A DNA stretch of 11,353 bases from Brevundimonas sp. (GTDB lineage: Bacteria; Pseudomonadota; Alphaproteobacteria; Caulobacterales; Caulobacteraceae): the NCBI RefSeq assembly GCF_031082345.1, contig NZ_JAVHLH010000071.1, forward strand, positions 1-11,353, given 5' to 3'. The translations under genes and the position numbers were made by a program. The stretch's first letter is position 1, and every line of letters begins with the position of its first letter. The notes beneath the pieces were generated by a model. The model worked only from the letters and a program-made list of their open reading frames with translations, was not told where the DNA came from and did not search any database. Shown here one piece after another: positions 1 to 6,132 of this stretch.

Positions 1-250
1 GCACAGTGTCGGCGTCGAGGGCATTGAGGCCGTCGACCGGAGAGGCGTTGAGCAGGCGGGCCACATAGGCGACCGGGTGGAGGCGTTCGAGATCGGCGAT
101 GGCGGCTTCGGTGGCGGCGCGCCGGTCGCGCGACAGGCCGGCGTCGTCGAGGGCGTCGAGCACGGCGCGCAGCCGCTCGGGCCGCTCCGGATGACCGGCG
201 CCGGGCCGGTGCTCGATCATGTCGGGATGGGTGAAGAGGGCGACGCTCAC
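1..250 (-). CDS. Histone deacetylase family protein (AcuC/acetylpolyamine amidohydrolase-like), 5' part only
   Basis: The first 83 codons are visible; the rest lies beyond base 1. The start is a GTG at 250-248. An in-frame TAG only four codons upstream rules out an earlier start. The translated N-terminus carries a family signature, HRPGAGHPERPERL at about residues 14-27, followed by LERLHPVAYVARL near 54-66 and LNALDADTV at the cut edge. These match the N-terminal part of zinc-dependent arginase/deacetylase-fold enzymes, where HPERPxRL and the LDxDT segment are conserved. Family members remove acetyl groups from lysine side chains, polyamines or related amides. The zinc-binding Asp and His residues are downstream and cannot be checked, so the substrate is unknown. 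It is divergent from the GNAT gene at 314 with 63 bp between them. The family call is firm; the specific role is not. Confidence 0.82.
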   Translation of the reverse strand, partial: MSVALFTHPDMIEHRPGAGHPERPERLRAVLDALDDAGLSRDRRAATEAAIADLERLHPVAYVARLLNASPVDGLNALDADTV

Positions 251-313
251 GCGGGAAGACTATGCGTCCGCGCCGCACTTGTCGCGCCCGGATCGAGGTT
301 GTAGGCGCCGATC

Positions 314-841
314 ATGACCGAGCCCCTGATCCGCCCCGCAGTCGACGCCGACGCCGAAGCCCTCGGCGTGCTGGGGCGACAGACCTTCATCGACACCTTC
401 GTGGACGGGTTCGCCATCCCCTACCCGGCCGACGACCTGAAAACCTTCCTCGACGCCAGCTTCAGCGCCGAGACGATCCGCGCCAAGCTGAAGGAGCCGG
501 GCGCGGCCTGGTGGGTGGCCGAGCGCGACGGCGAACTGCTGGCCTTCGCCAACACCGGGCCGAACACCCTGCCCCATCCGGACGCCCGGCCCAGCCACGC
601 CGAGCTGCGGCGGCTGTATGTGTCGAAGGGGGCGCAGGGGCTGGGGCTGGGCACGAAGCTGCTGGCCGTGGCCCTGGAGTGGATGGAGGCGCACACCGAC
701 GGGCCGCTGTGGATCGGGGTGTGGAGCGGCAACCTGAAGGCGCAGAAGCTGTATGCGGCCTACGGGTTCGAGAAGGTCGGCGAGTATCAGTATCCGGTGG
801 GCGACTGGCTGGACGACGAGTTCATCTTGCGGCGCGGCTGA
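314..841 (+). CDS. GNAT family N-acetyltransferase
   Basis: A 175-residue protein with the complete GNAT fold. It should transfer an acetyl group from acetyl-CoA to an amine on a small molecule or protein N-terminus. The acetyl-CoA pyrophosphate loop (motif A) is LYVSKGAQGLGLGTKLL at about 101-117, with the Q/R-x-x-G-x-G/A pattern as Q108, G111 and G113. Motif B follows as N140, then KLYAAYGFEKVGEYQY at 145-160. The N-terminus (TEPLIRPAVDADAEAL) is the usual first strand and helix of a single-domain enzyme, and the length is normal for the family. It is the first gene of a plus-strand run; the VWA protein gene starts 20 nt after its stop, so the two are probably co-transcribed. The substrate cannot be told from sequence. 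Confidence 0.9.
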   Translation: MTEPLIRPAVDADAEALGVLGRQTFIDTFVDGFAIPYPADDLKTFLDASFSAETIRAKLKEPGAAWWVAERDGELLAFANTGPNTLPHPDARPSHAELRRLYVSKGAQGLGLGTKLLAVALEWMEAHTDGPLWIGVWSGNLKAQKLYAAYGFEKVGEYQYPVGDWLDDEFILRRG

Positions 842-861
842 GCCGGGCTCAGGTTAGGTCG

Positions 862-2040
862 ATGCTCCTGCCCTTCTTCACCGCCCTGCGCGACGCGAAA
901 GTGCCCGTGTCGATGAAGGAATGGCTCCATCTGATGGAGGCCATGGACAAGGACGTGGCGGGGCGGAAGGTCGACGACTTCTACCACCTGTCGCGGGCGG
1001 TGCTGGTCAAGGACGAGAAACACTACGACCGGTTCGACCAGGTGTTCGGCAAGGTGTTCGCCGGGATCGAGACCGTGGGCGCGGGCGAAGAGCCGGCGCT
1101 GGACGTGCCCGAGGACTGGCTGAAGCTGCTCAACGAGAAATATCTGACCGACGAGGAGAAGGCGCAGATCGAGGCGCTGGGCGGGTTCGACAAGCTGATG
1201 GAGACGCTGAAGCAGCGGCTCGAGGAACAGAAGGGCCGGCACGAGGGCGGCAACAAGTGGATCGGCACCGGCGGGACCAGCCCGTTCGGCCACGGCGGCT
1301 ACAATCCCGAGGGCGTGCGGGTCGGCGGGCCGGGCAAACAGGGCCGGGCGGTCAAGGTGTGGGAGAAGCGCGAATACCGGAACCTGGACGACCAGGTCGA
1401 GCTGGGCACGCGCAACATCAAGGTGGCCCTGCGCCGCCTGCGCCGGTTCGCGCGGCAGGGGGCGCCGGACGAGCTGGACATGGACGCCACCATCGACGGC
1501 ACGGCGCGCCAGGGCTGGCTGGACATCCATATGCGGCCCGAGCGGCGCAATACGATCAAGGTGCTGCTGTTCCTCGACATCGGCGGCTCGATGGATGCCC
1601 ATGTGAAGATGTGCGAGGAGCTGTTCTCGGCCGCGAAGACCGAGTTCAAACATCTGGAATTCTTTTACTTTCACAACTGCCTCTATGAGGGCGTGTGGAA
1701 GGACAACCGGCGTCGGCACAGCGAGAAGATCCCGACCTGGGAGGTGCTGAACAAATACCCCGGCGACTGGCGGGCCATCTTCGTCGGCGACGCGACCATG
1801 AGCCCCTATGAGGTGACCATGCCCGGGGGCTCGGTCGAGCACTGGAATGAGGAGGCCGGCGCGGTCTGGCTGAAGCGGGCGACGCAGCAGTGGGACAAGG
1901 TCGCCTGGCTGAACCCGTCGCCGGAACGCTACTGGAGCTATTCGGCCTCGGTCGGGATGATCCGCGAACTGGTCGACGAGCGGATGTATCCGCTGACCCT
2001 GGACGGGCTGGAGAAGGCCATGCGGGCGCTCGCCAAATAG
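862..2040 (+). CDS. VWA domain-containing protein, CoxE family
   Basis: A 392-residue protein starting at ATG 862. The open frame continues upstream to 262, but that part overlaps the GNAT gene in another frame and is not protein-like. The N-terminal half (about 1-130) is helical and charged (PFFTALRDAKVPVSMKEW at 4-21). A glycine-rich linker follows at about 129-165. The C-terminal half is a von Willebrand A domain whose metal-ion-dependent adhesion site reads DIGGSM at 239-244, giving the D-x-G-x-S pattern. This matches the CoxE-type VWA family, whose members usually work with a MoxR-type AAA+ ATPase as a chaperone or metal-insertion pair. It is cytoplasmic, with no signal peptide or membrane helix. 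No MoxR ATPase gene adjoins it here, which is less usual. The family call is strong; the client protein is unknown. Confidence 0.88.
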   Translation: MLLPFFTALRDAKVPVSMKEWLHLMEAMDKDVAGRKVDDFYHLSRAVLVKDEKHYDRFDQVFGKVFAGIETVGAGEEPALDVPEDWLKLLNEKYLTDEEKAQIEALGGFDKLMETLKQRLEEQKGRHEGGNKWIGTGGTSPFGHGGYNPEGVRVGGPGKQGRAVKVWEKREYRNLDDQVELGTRNIKVALRRLRRFARQGAPDELDMDATIDGTARQGWLDIHMRPERRNTIKVLLFLDIGGSMDAHVKMCEELFSAAKTEFKHLEFFYFHNCLYEGVWKDNRRRHSEKIPTWEVLNKYPGDWRAIFVGDATMSPYEVTMPGGSVEHWNEEAGAVWLKRATQQWDKVAWLNPSPERYWSYSASVGMIRELVDERMYPLTLDGLEKAMRALAK

Positions 2041-2064
2041 GCTAGTCTGGCCGGGCTGGTTTCA

Positions 2065-2069
2065 GGAGG
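2065..2069 (+). promoter_or_regulatory. Shine-Dalgarno for the gene at 2076
   Basis: A GGAGG core six bases before ATG 2076. This is one of the strongest ribosome binding sites in the window and fixes the start of the small hypothetical gene, which otherwise lacks family support. Confidence 0.75.
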
Positions 2070-2075
2070 TCCGCC

Positions 2076-2585
2076 ATGCTCGCCCTCGTCGCCGCCGTCA
2101 TCCTGCAACAGGCCGCCCCGGGACAGGTCGTGTGGCAGGAGCCCGCCCCGCCCGAGCCGGTCGTCGCCGAAGCGCCCGCCGCCCCCGCCCTGCCCGACTG
2201 GGCCCGGGCCGACCCCTATGGCTACGAGCGGTCGGAGTGCAGCCCGCTGATGCGCAAGGCCAATGAGAGCCTGGAGGCCTGTCAGGCGCGGGTCCGCGCC
2301 GCGCTGGCGCTCGATCTGGGCGGCGACCTTCCCCCGGGGCTGGCCGGCGGCGGGGCTGAGGAACAGTGCCGGCAGGCGGCGGCGGGCGATCGTTACGCCC
2401 TGCAATGCGGCGCGCCGAGCCGGTCGATGGCGAGCGGGCCCCGGCTGGTGGACACGACCTGCGAGACCCGGCCCCGCGTCCAGCCCGAGGGCGGCGTGGT
2501 CTGGACCGAGGAATGCCGCCCCGCCGACGGCAGTAAGCCCCCGGAAGAGGGCCTGCGCATCCGTCTCGGCGGCGACGACGACTAG
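2076..2585 (+). CDS. Hypothetical small exported protein with six cysteines
   Basis: A 169-residue protein that I do not recognise. The first 16 or so residues (MLALVAAVILQQAAPG) form a short hydrophobic stretch that could be a signal peptide, although it lacks the usual N-terminal positive charge. A proline/alanine-rich linker follows at about 20-42. Then comes a region with six cysteines (55, 69, 98, 111, 129, 147), an even number that fits disulfide bonding in the periplasm. The C-terminus is acidic (GGDDD). The gene starts 35 nt after the VWA gene stop, has a strong Shine-Dalgarno and ends just before a GC-rich hairpin, so it is probably the last gene of that transcript. Coding status is supported by the ribosome binding site and the tight fit between neighbours; the function is unknown. 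Confidence 0.68.
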   Translation: MLALVAAVILQQAAPGQVVWQEPAPPEPVVAEAPAAPALPDWARADPYGYERSECSPLMRKANESLEACQARVRAALALDLGGDLPPGLAGGGAEEQCRQAAAGDRYALQCGAPSRSMASGPRLVDTTCETRPRVQPEGGVVWTEECRPADGSKPPEEGLRIRLGGDDD

Positions 2586-2597
2586 CGGACACGCAAA

Positions 2598-2625
2598 CGC
2601 CGCGCCCCGGGAAGGGAGCGCGGCG
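2598..2625. terminator. GC-rich hairpin between convergent genes
   Basis: A perfect 8-bp inverted repeat, CGCCGCGC at 2598-2605 and GCGCGGCG at 2618-2625, encloses a 12-nt loop that could pair further (CCC with GGG). It lies 12 nt after the stop of the 2076 gene and 19 nt beyond the stop of the CsbD gene. On the plus strand it is followed by CTGGTTGGTT, only weakly T-rich. It probably serves as a terminator for both converging transcripts, but the lack of a clear T tract makes this a structural inference. Confidence 0.6.
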
Positions 2626-2644
2626 CTGGTTGGTTCAGTGCGGA

Positions 2645-2830
2645 CTAGTGACGCTTGTCGTCGCGCAGGGCGTCCTTGACCCCGCCGACCGCGTTCTGGA
2701 CCTTGCCCTCGAACTGGTCGGCCTTGCCTTCGGCCTTCAGCTTCTCGTCGCCGGTGAGGTTGCCGGCCGCTTCCTTGGCCTTGCCGCCCATGTTCTTGGC
2801 GGCGCCTTCGACTCGATCATGATCGGTCAT
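2645..2830 (-). CDS. CsbD family stress protein
   Basis: A 61-residue, highly charged, hydrophilic protein beginning MTDHDRVEGAAKNMGGKAKE. It carries repeated A/G-K-x-K-E-A-A-G and EGKxDQ-type segments, and the middle KLKAEGKADQFEGKVQNAVG (31-50) is the hallmark of CsbD-like proteins. These are abundant small proteins induced by general stress in many bacteria (SigB-controlled in Bacillus); their molecular activity is unclear. The frame is open upstream to 2884, but the start at 2830 is preferred. It has AAGGAG seven bases upstream, and the extra N-terminal residues do not resemble the family. The gene lies 82 nt after the GNAT gene on the same strand. It appears to have its own promoter of the EcfG (SigT) type at 2879-2903, and its stop faces the hairpin at 2598-2625. 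Confidence 0.9.
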   Translation of the reverse strand: MTDHDRVEGAAKNMGGKAKEAAGNLTGDEKLKAEGKADQFEGKVQNAVGGVKDALRDDKRH

Positions 2831-2837
2831 GTCTGAA

Positions 2838-2843
2838 CTCCTT
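2838..2843 (-). promoter_or_regulatory. Shine-Dalgarno deciding the CsbD start
   Basis: AAGGAG on the minus strand with a 7-nt spacer to ATG 2830. It selects the 61-residue product over the longer reading frame that extends to 2884. Confidence 0.75.
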
Positions 2844-2849
2844 GCAGGG

Positions 2850-2867
2850 CGCGGCAGGAACGCCGCG
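2850..2867. repeat. Small inverted repeat in the CsbD leader
   Basis: CGCGGC at 2850-2855 and GCCGCG at 2862-2867 form a 6-bp perfect stem with a 6-nt loop. It would lie in the 5' leader of the CsbD transcript, just upstream of the Shine-Dalgarno. It could affect mRNA stability or be chance in GC-rich DNA. Confidence 0.3.
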
Positions 2868-2878
2868 TATGCAAGACC

Positions 2879-2903
2879 AACCACCGGGCGGGCGTGACGT
2901 TCC
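2879..2903 (-). promoter_or_regulatory. Candidate EcfG/SigT-type general stress promoter for the CsbD gene
   Basis: Read on the minus strand, GGAAC (2903-2899) is followed after exactly 16 nt by GGTT (2882-2879). The alphaproteobacterial general stress sigma factor recognises GGAAC-N16/17-CGTT, so the match is eight of nine core bases with the expected spacing. A transcript would begin around 2872, leaving a leader of about 40 nt before ATG 2830. The site sits in the short gap after the GNAT stop at 2913. Stress control of a CsbD-like gene fits what is known of that family. No transcript data were available. Confidence 0.5.
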
Positions 2904-2912
2904 CTCGCTGCG

Positions 2913-3473
2913 TCAAAGCGTTCGGCGCATCCGGACCTTGCCCGAGGGCTTGTCGTCGACCCTGACGAAGCCGGCCCGGGCGAACAGCGGCACGGTCCCG
3001 GTCCAGACGAAGGCGGCGGCCTGGGGCTTGTCGGCCGCGACCGGATAGCCCTCGAGGGTCACGGCCCCCGCGTCGCGGCAGGCGTCCACAGTGGCGTCCA
3101 GCAGTGCGGTCGCCACGCCCTGGCCGCGCCGGCCCGCCTTCACGAAGAAGCAGGGGATGGACCAGACCCGATCGGCATCGTCGACGGCCAGCGACGGCGC
3201 GCGGTCGATGCGGGAGAAATAGCGGCGGGGGCCATAGGTGACCCAGCCCACCGGCTCATCCCCGTCGAAGGCGATCAGCCCCCGCCGGTCGCCGCAACTG
3301 ACCTCATCGCGCAGCCGGCTGTGGGCGATCTCGCCCTTGATGTCGTCGAACCGCTCGCCCTTCTCCAGCCTGACCCACTGGCACCAGCAGCCGGCGGTCG
3401 CGCCGCGGGGCCCGAACAGCCGCTCGAGCTCCGGCCACAGGTCCGCTGTCAGGCTGCGAACCGACAGGGTCAC
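2913..3473 (-). CDS. GNAT family N-acetyltransferase
   Basis: A 186-residue single-domain acetyltransferase. The start is a GTG at 3473-3471, overlapping the TGA of the upstream Nudix gene in a GTGA arrangement that implies translational coupling. Near the N-terminus AGCWCQWVR (27-35) is a Cys/Trp-rich motif seen in a subset of uncharacterised GNAT enzymes. The acetyl-CoA loop is RRGQGVATALL at about 115-125, with the R-x-x-G-x-A pattern at R116, G119 and A121. It is preceded by IPCFFVKAG (strand 4) and followed by PLFARAGFVRVDDKP (162-176), the usual C-terminal motif. It uses acetyl-CoA; the acceptor is unknown. It is not closely similar to the GNAT protein encoded at 314, so it is not a recent duplicate. 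Confidence 0.88.
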   Translation of the reverse strand: MTLSVRSLTADLWPELERLFGPRGATAGCWCQWVRLEKGERFDDIKGEIAHSRLRDEVSCGDRRGLIAFDGDEPVGWVTYGPRRYFSRIDRAPSLAVDDADRVWSIPCFFVKAGRRGQGVATALLDATVDACRDAGAVTLEGYPVAADKPQAAAFVWTGTVPLFARAGFVRVDDKPSGKVRMRRTL

Positions 3474-3913
3474 GGACGTCTTCGCAGCCAGACGGCGACG
3501 GCCCAGGCGTGGGCGTCGTGGCGAAGCTCGTTCAGGGCCGTGTGCGGGTGAAGCCAGACCAGCTCGTGGTCCTCCTCGACCTTGGCGGCGGGGTCGAGCG
3601 ACAGATGCTCGGCGATCCAGAACGACGCGACGTTGTTGACCGGCGCGCCGTCGGACTTGCGGAAATACTGGGCCGCCTCCGCGATGCAGGCGAAGGGACG
3701 GACGGCCATGCCCGTCTCCTCGACGAACTCACGGACCAGCGCCTGTTCGCCGGTCTCGTCGCCGTCGATGGCGCCGCCGGGCAGGTCGTAATAGCTGCCC
3801 GCGCCCCGGTCGACGCGGACGCAGGCCAGCTTGCCGTCCTGGAACACCAGGCCGAACGCCGTGGGCCGCGGGGCGTAGTCGAGGGACGGGTCGGGGTCGC
3901 CGAACTGGAGCAT
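3470..3913 (-). CDS. NUDIX hydrolase
   Basis: A 147-residue protein with an exact Nudix box. G47, five residues, E53, seven residues, then REFVEETGM at 61-69 fulfil the G-x5-E-x7-R-E-U-x-E-E-x-G-U pattern; the glutamates bind the catalytic metal. Such enzymes hydrolyse nucleoside diphosphates linked to another group, for example oxidised dNTPs, nucleotide sugars or ADP-ribose. The protein is close to the minimum family length and has no extra domain to indicate the substrate. The ATG at 3913 has only a poor Shine-Dalgarno. The gene overlaps the following GNAT gene by 4 nt, and the kinase gene ends 23 nt upstream on the same strand, so kinase, Nudix and GNAT could share a transcript. The family is certain; the substrate is not. 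Confidence 0.92.
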   Translation of the reverse strand: MLQFGDPDPSLDYAPRPTAFGLVFQDGKLACVRVDRGAGSYYDLPGGAIDGDETGEQALVREFVEETGMAVRPFACIAEAAQYFRKSDGAPVNNVASFWIAEHLSLDPAAKVEEDHELVWLHPHTALNELRHDAHAWAVAVWLRRRP

Positions 3914-3936
3914 GGAGAAAGCCTAGCGCGCGACGG

Positions 3937-5310
3937 TCAGAGATCGAAGGCCAGACGCGCGCGTACGCCGGCGTAATCCGGATCGTATTCGACCTTCGAC
4001 CCCAGCCCCGCGGCCAAGGCGGAGACGATCCTGCCGCCCAGGCCGGTGCCCTTGGGCTTGGCGTCGCCGAGGCCGGGACCGTCGTCCTCGACCGTCAGCA
4101 GGGCGCGGCGGGCCCGGGCGTCCGGCTCGAGACGGATGCGGATCTCGCCGCCCTGACCCGGGCGGTAGGCGTATTTGACGGCGTTGGTGACCAGTTCGGC
4201 GACGATGACGCCGATCGAGACGGCCTGGTCGGTCGAGACATTCAACGGTTGCGCCTGCAGCGACAGGGTCGGGGCGCCGGCGCCGGGGGCGAGGGACTGG
4301 CCGAGTTCGGCGACCAGCCCCTCGAGGTATTCGTCCATGGCCACCGAGGTCATGTCGTCGGAGGTGTAGAGGCGGCGATGGACGTGGGCCACGGCCTCGA
4401 TGCGGGCCTGGGCCTCCTTCAGCGCCGAGCGGGCGCCGTCGTCGGCGAGGTGCCGCAACTGCAGCGACATGAAGCTGGACACCAGCTGCAGCGAATTGCC
4501 GACGCGGTGGTTGACCTCGCGCAGCATGGCCTCGGCCCGGTCGCGGGCGAGGGTCAGCTGAGCGGTGCGGTCGCGGACCTGGGTTTCGAGCCCGGCGTTC
4601 ATCCGGTCCAGCGTGTCGCGCGCTTCCTGGATCTCGCCGATGTAGCGGCGAACCAGCCAGATCATGATACCGGCCAGCACCACCACCAGCAGTCCGCCGA
4701 GCGCATTGGCCCACAGGGTCAGCCCTGAGCCGTACTCCGACTGGCGGGTGCGCGACTCGAGGCGAACCATCTCGATCTCGTCGATGGCGCCGATCTGCGC
4801 CCGGATCGTATCCATCAGCGCCCGCCCCTGGCCCGAGCGGACCAGCTGGACGGCCTCGCCGATCCGGCCGGTGCGGGACAGGGCGACCGATCGCTCCAGC
4901 TCCGCCAGCTTGTCGCGCGAGGCCTCGAGCATGACGGCGACGTGCGCCTCCAGCTGGGGATCGCCGGCCGTCAGCCGCTCCAGTTCGGCCATCTGCTCCG
5001 GTACGGAGGTTTCGGCGCGATTGTAGGGGGCGAGGAATTCCGGACGACCCGTCAGCAGGAAGCCCCTCTGGCCGGTCTCGGCGTCGACCAGCGATATGAG
5101 CAGGGCGCCGGCCGCCCCGCGCACCTGTTGCGACCGCTCGACCTGGTCGTTGAAGGCGACGGTGCGCTGAATCATGACGAAGGTCGCCACGTTCACCGCC
5201 AGCAGCAGCAGAATGGCGCCCGCCAGCAAGGTCACGATCGACCGCCCGATGCTGGGGGTCCGCGCGAACCGGAGCAGGGCGGGCAGGGACGGGCGGACAG
5301 CCGAAAACAT
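3937..5310 (-). CDS. Membrane sensor histidine kinase, CHASE3-HisKA_2-HATPase
   Basis: A 457-residue inner-membrane kinase. A first membrane helix (about 24-48) and a second (about 198-222) bracket a periplasmic helical CHASE3-type sensor domain with the typical VDAETGQRGFLLTG segment (75-88). A coiled-coil region (about 224-260) leads to a dimerisation domain with REVNHRVGNSLQLVSSF at 264-280, where H268 is the expected phosphoacceptor. This is the HisKA_2 type. The ATP-binding domain has an N box (ELVTNAVKYAY, 372-382), a G1 box (EDDGPGLG, 408-415) and a G2 box (GTGLGGRIV, 421-429). The W-x-E signature of the related HWE kinases is absent. HisKA_2 and HWE kinases often feed the PhyR/EcfG general stress pathway in Alphaproteobacteria, but no regulator gene adjoins this one. 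The ligand is unknown. The start at 5310 places the first helix correctly. Confidence 0.9.
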   Translation of the reverse strand: MFSAVRPSLPALLRFARTPSIGRSIVTLLAGAILLLLAVNVATFVMIQRTVAFNDQVERSQQVRGAAGALLISLVDAETGQRGFLLTGRPEFLAPYNRAETSVPEQMAELERLTAGDPQLEAHVAVMLEASRDKLAELERSVALSRTGRIGEAVQLVRSGQGRALMDTIRAQIGAIDEIEMVRLESRTRQSEYGSGLTLWANALGGLLVVVLAGIMIWLVRRYIGEIQEARDTLDRMNAGLETQVRDRTAQLTLARDRAEAMLREVNHRVGNSLQLVSSFMSLQLRHLADDGARSALKEAQARIEAVAHVHRRLYTSDDMTSVAMDEYLEGLVAELGQSLAPGAGAPTLSLQAQPLNVSTDQAVSIGVIVAELVTNAVKYAYRPGQGGEIRIRLEPDARARRALLTVEDDGPGLGDAKPKGTGLGGRIVSALAAGLGSKVEYDPDYAGVRARLAFDL

Positions 5311-5383
5311 CGGGCGCGAGCATTAGCGGCCTCTTTCGGCCTGTCGAGTCGCGCGTGGAGGGAAACTGCCCCCTCCCCGCGGA

Positions 5384-5394
5384 TTTACGGTAAA
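5384..5394. promoter_or_regulatory. Short palindrome in the divergent intergenic region
   Basis: TTTAC-G-GTAAA, a perfect 5-bp dyad around one central base. It is one of the few AT-rich patches in the 106-bp gap between the kinase gene and the divergent membrane protein gene. It lies 22 nt before ATG 5417, so it could be an operator or part of a promoter. A second weak repeat, GGAGGG/CCCTCC (5357-5362 and 5371-5376), is nearby. No known regulator motif was recognised. Confidence 0.25.
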
Positions 5395-5416
5395 GATCAG
5401 CGCGCAGGGTGGGAGC

Positions 5417-6130
5417 ATGAATATGGTTTGGTGGTGGTGGATCGCGCCGGCGCTGGTCGCGCTGATCGGACTGGTGCTGTTGTTCCGGGGCCTGGCCGCC
5501 CTGTTCAAGGGACGGTTCTTCGGCGGCCTGCTGGGGGGCGTCGGGGGCGCGGGCTTCATCGCCGCGGCCATGATCGCGGCCCTGCTGGGCCTGGACGTCC
5601 AGACCTATTCCCGCCTGACCTACGAGCGCCCGGTGGCGACCATCGAGACCCGCCAGCTGGGCCCGCAGTACTATGAGGCCACAGTGATGCAGCCCGCCCG
5701 CGGCGAGGACGTCCCGGCGGTCAGCAACCTGTATCCGCTGCACGGCGACGAGTGGCGGATCGAGGCCCAGGTGCTGAAGTGGAAGCCGTGGGCCAATGTT
5801 CTGGGTCTGGATACGCAATACCGGCTGGACCGGCTGTCGGGCCGCTACAGCTCGATCGAGCAGGAGATCAACGCCGCGCGCAGCGTGCACCCACTGACCG
5901 GCGGGGACGCCGGCCCGAGCTGGCTGCCGTGGAGGGTCAGCGCCTGGGACACGGCCCGGAAATACCGCCATCGCGTCGACGCGGTCGACACCCTGTACGG
6001 CGGCGGCGCCTATATGCCGATGGCCGACGGGGCCAAATACGAGGTCTGGATCACCCAGTCGGGCCTGATCGCCCGTCCCGCCAACGACGCGGCGCGGGAA
6101 GCTTCGGCGGGGGGGTGGACCACCCAATAG
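5417..6130 (+). CDS. Uncharacterised membrane protein with two N-terminal helices
   Basis: A 237-residue protein. The N-terminus begins MNMVWWWWIAPALVALIGLV and forms a first membrane helix (about 5-29). A glycine/alanine-rich second helix follows (about 35-58). The remaining 175 or so residues are a soluble domain starting TYSRLTYERPVATIETRQLG, with a conserved-looking core WRIEAQVLKWKPWANVLGL (112-130) and YRLDRLSGRYSS (133-144). I have seen similar proteins called cation/multidrug efflux pump in annotations, but two helices do not support a transporter and I do not assign that role. The start has GGGAG shortly upstream. The gene is divergent from the kinase gene and convergent with flhA, separated from it by 31 nt holding a hairpin. 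It is clearly coding; function unknown. Confidence 0.8.
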   Translation: MNMVWWWWIAPALVALIGLVLLFRGLAALFKGRFFGGLLGGVGGAGFIAAAMIAALLGLDVQTYSRLTYERPVATIETRQLGPQYYEATVMQPARGEDVPAVSNLYPLHGDEWRIEAQVLKWKPWANVLGLDTQYRLDRLSGRYSSIEQEINAARSVHPLTGGDAGPSWLPWRVSAWDTARKYRHRVDAVDTLYGGGAYMPMADGAKYEVWITQSGLIARPANDAAREASAGGWTTQ

Positions 6131-6132
6131 AC

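Noticed and set aside
298..310. A -10-like CCTACAAC on the minus strand as promoter of the deacetylase-family gene
   Set aside because: Seven of eight bases fit the Caulobacter-type -10, but no convincing -35 is present at the right distance.
262..861. N-terminal extension of the VWA protein up to base 262
   Set aside because: It overlaps the well-supported GNAT gene in a different frame and is arginine-rich with no family resemblance; ATG 862 gives the expected N-terminus.
2831..2884. Upstream start for the CsbD gene giving a 79-residue product
   Set aside because: The added residues do not resemble the family, and the AAGGAG site is placed for ATG 2830.
2910..2916. TTGACGC on the minus strand as a housekeeping -35 box for the CsbD gene
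   Set aside because: No matching Caulobacter-type -10 element (GCTANAWC) at 10-14 nt downstream.
5361..5366. GGAAAC as an EcfG -35 box for the gene at 5417
   Set aside because: It lacks the GGAAC core, and no CGTT lies at the required distance.
3923..6127. A 734-codon minus-strand open frame crossing the kinase gene and the divergent membrane protein gene
   Set aside because: Arginine/glycine/proline-rich shadow in another frame; the kinase frame has clear domains and the membrane protein is coded on the opposite strand.
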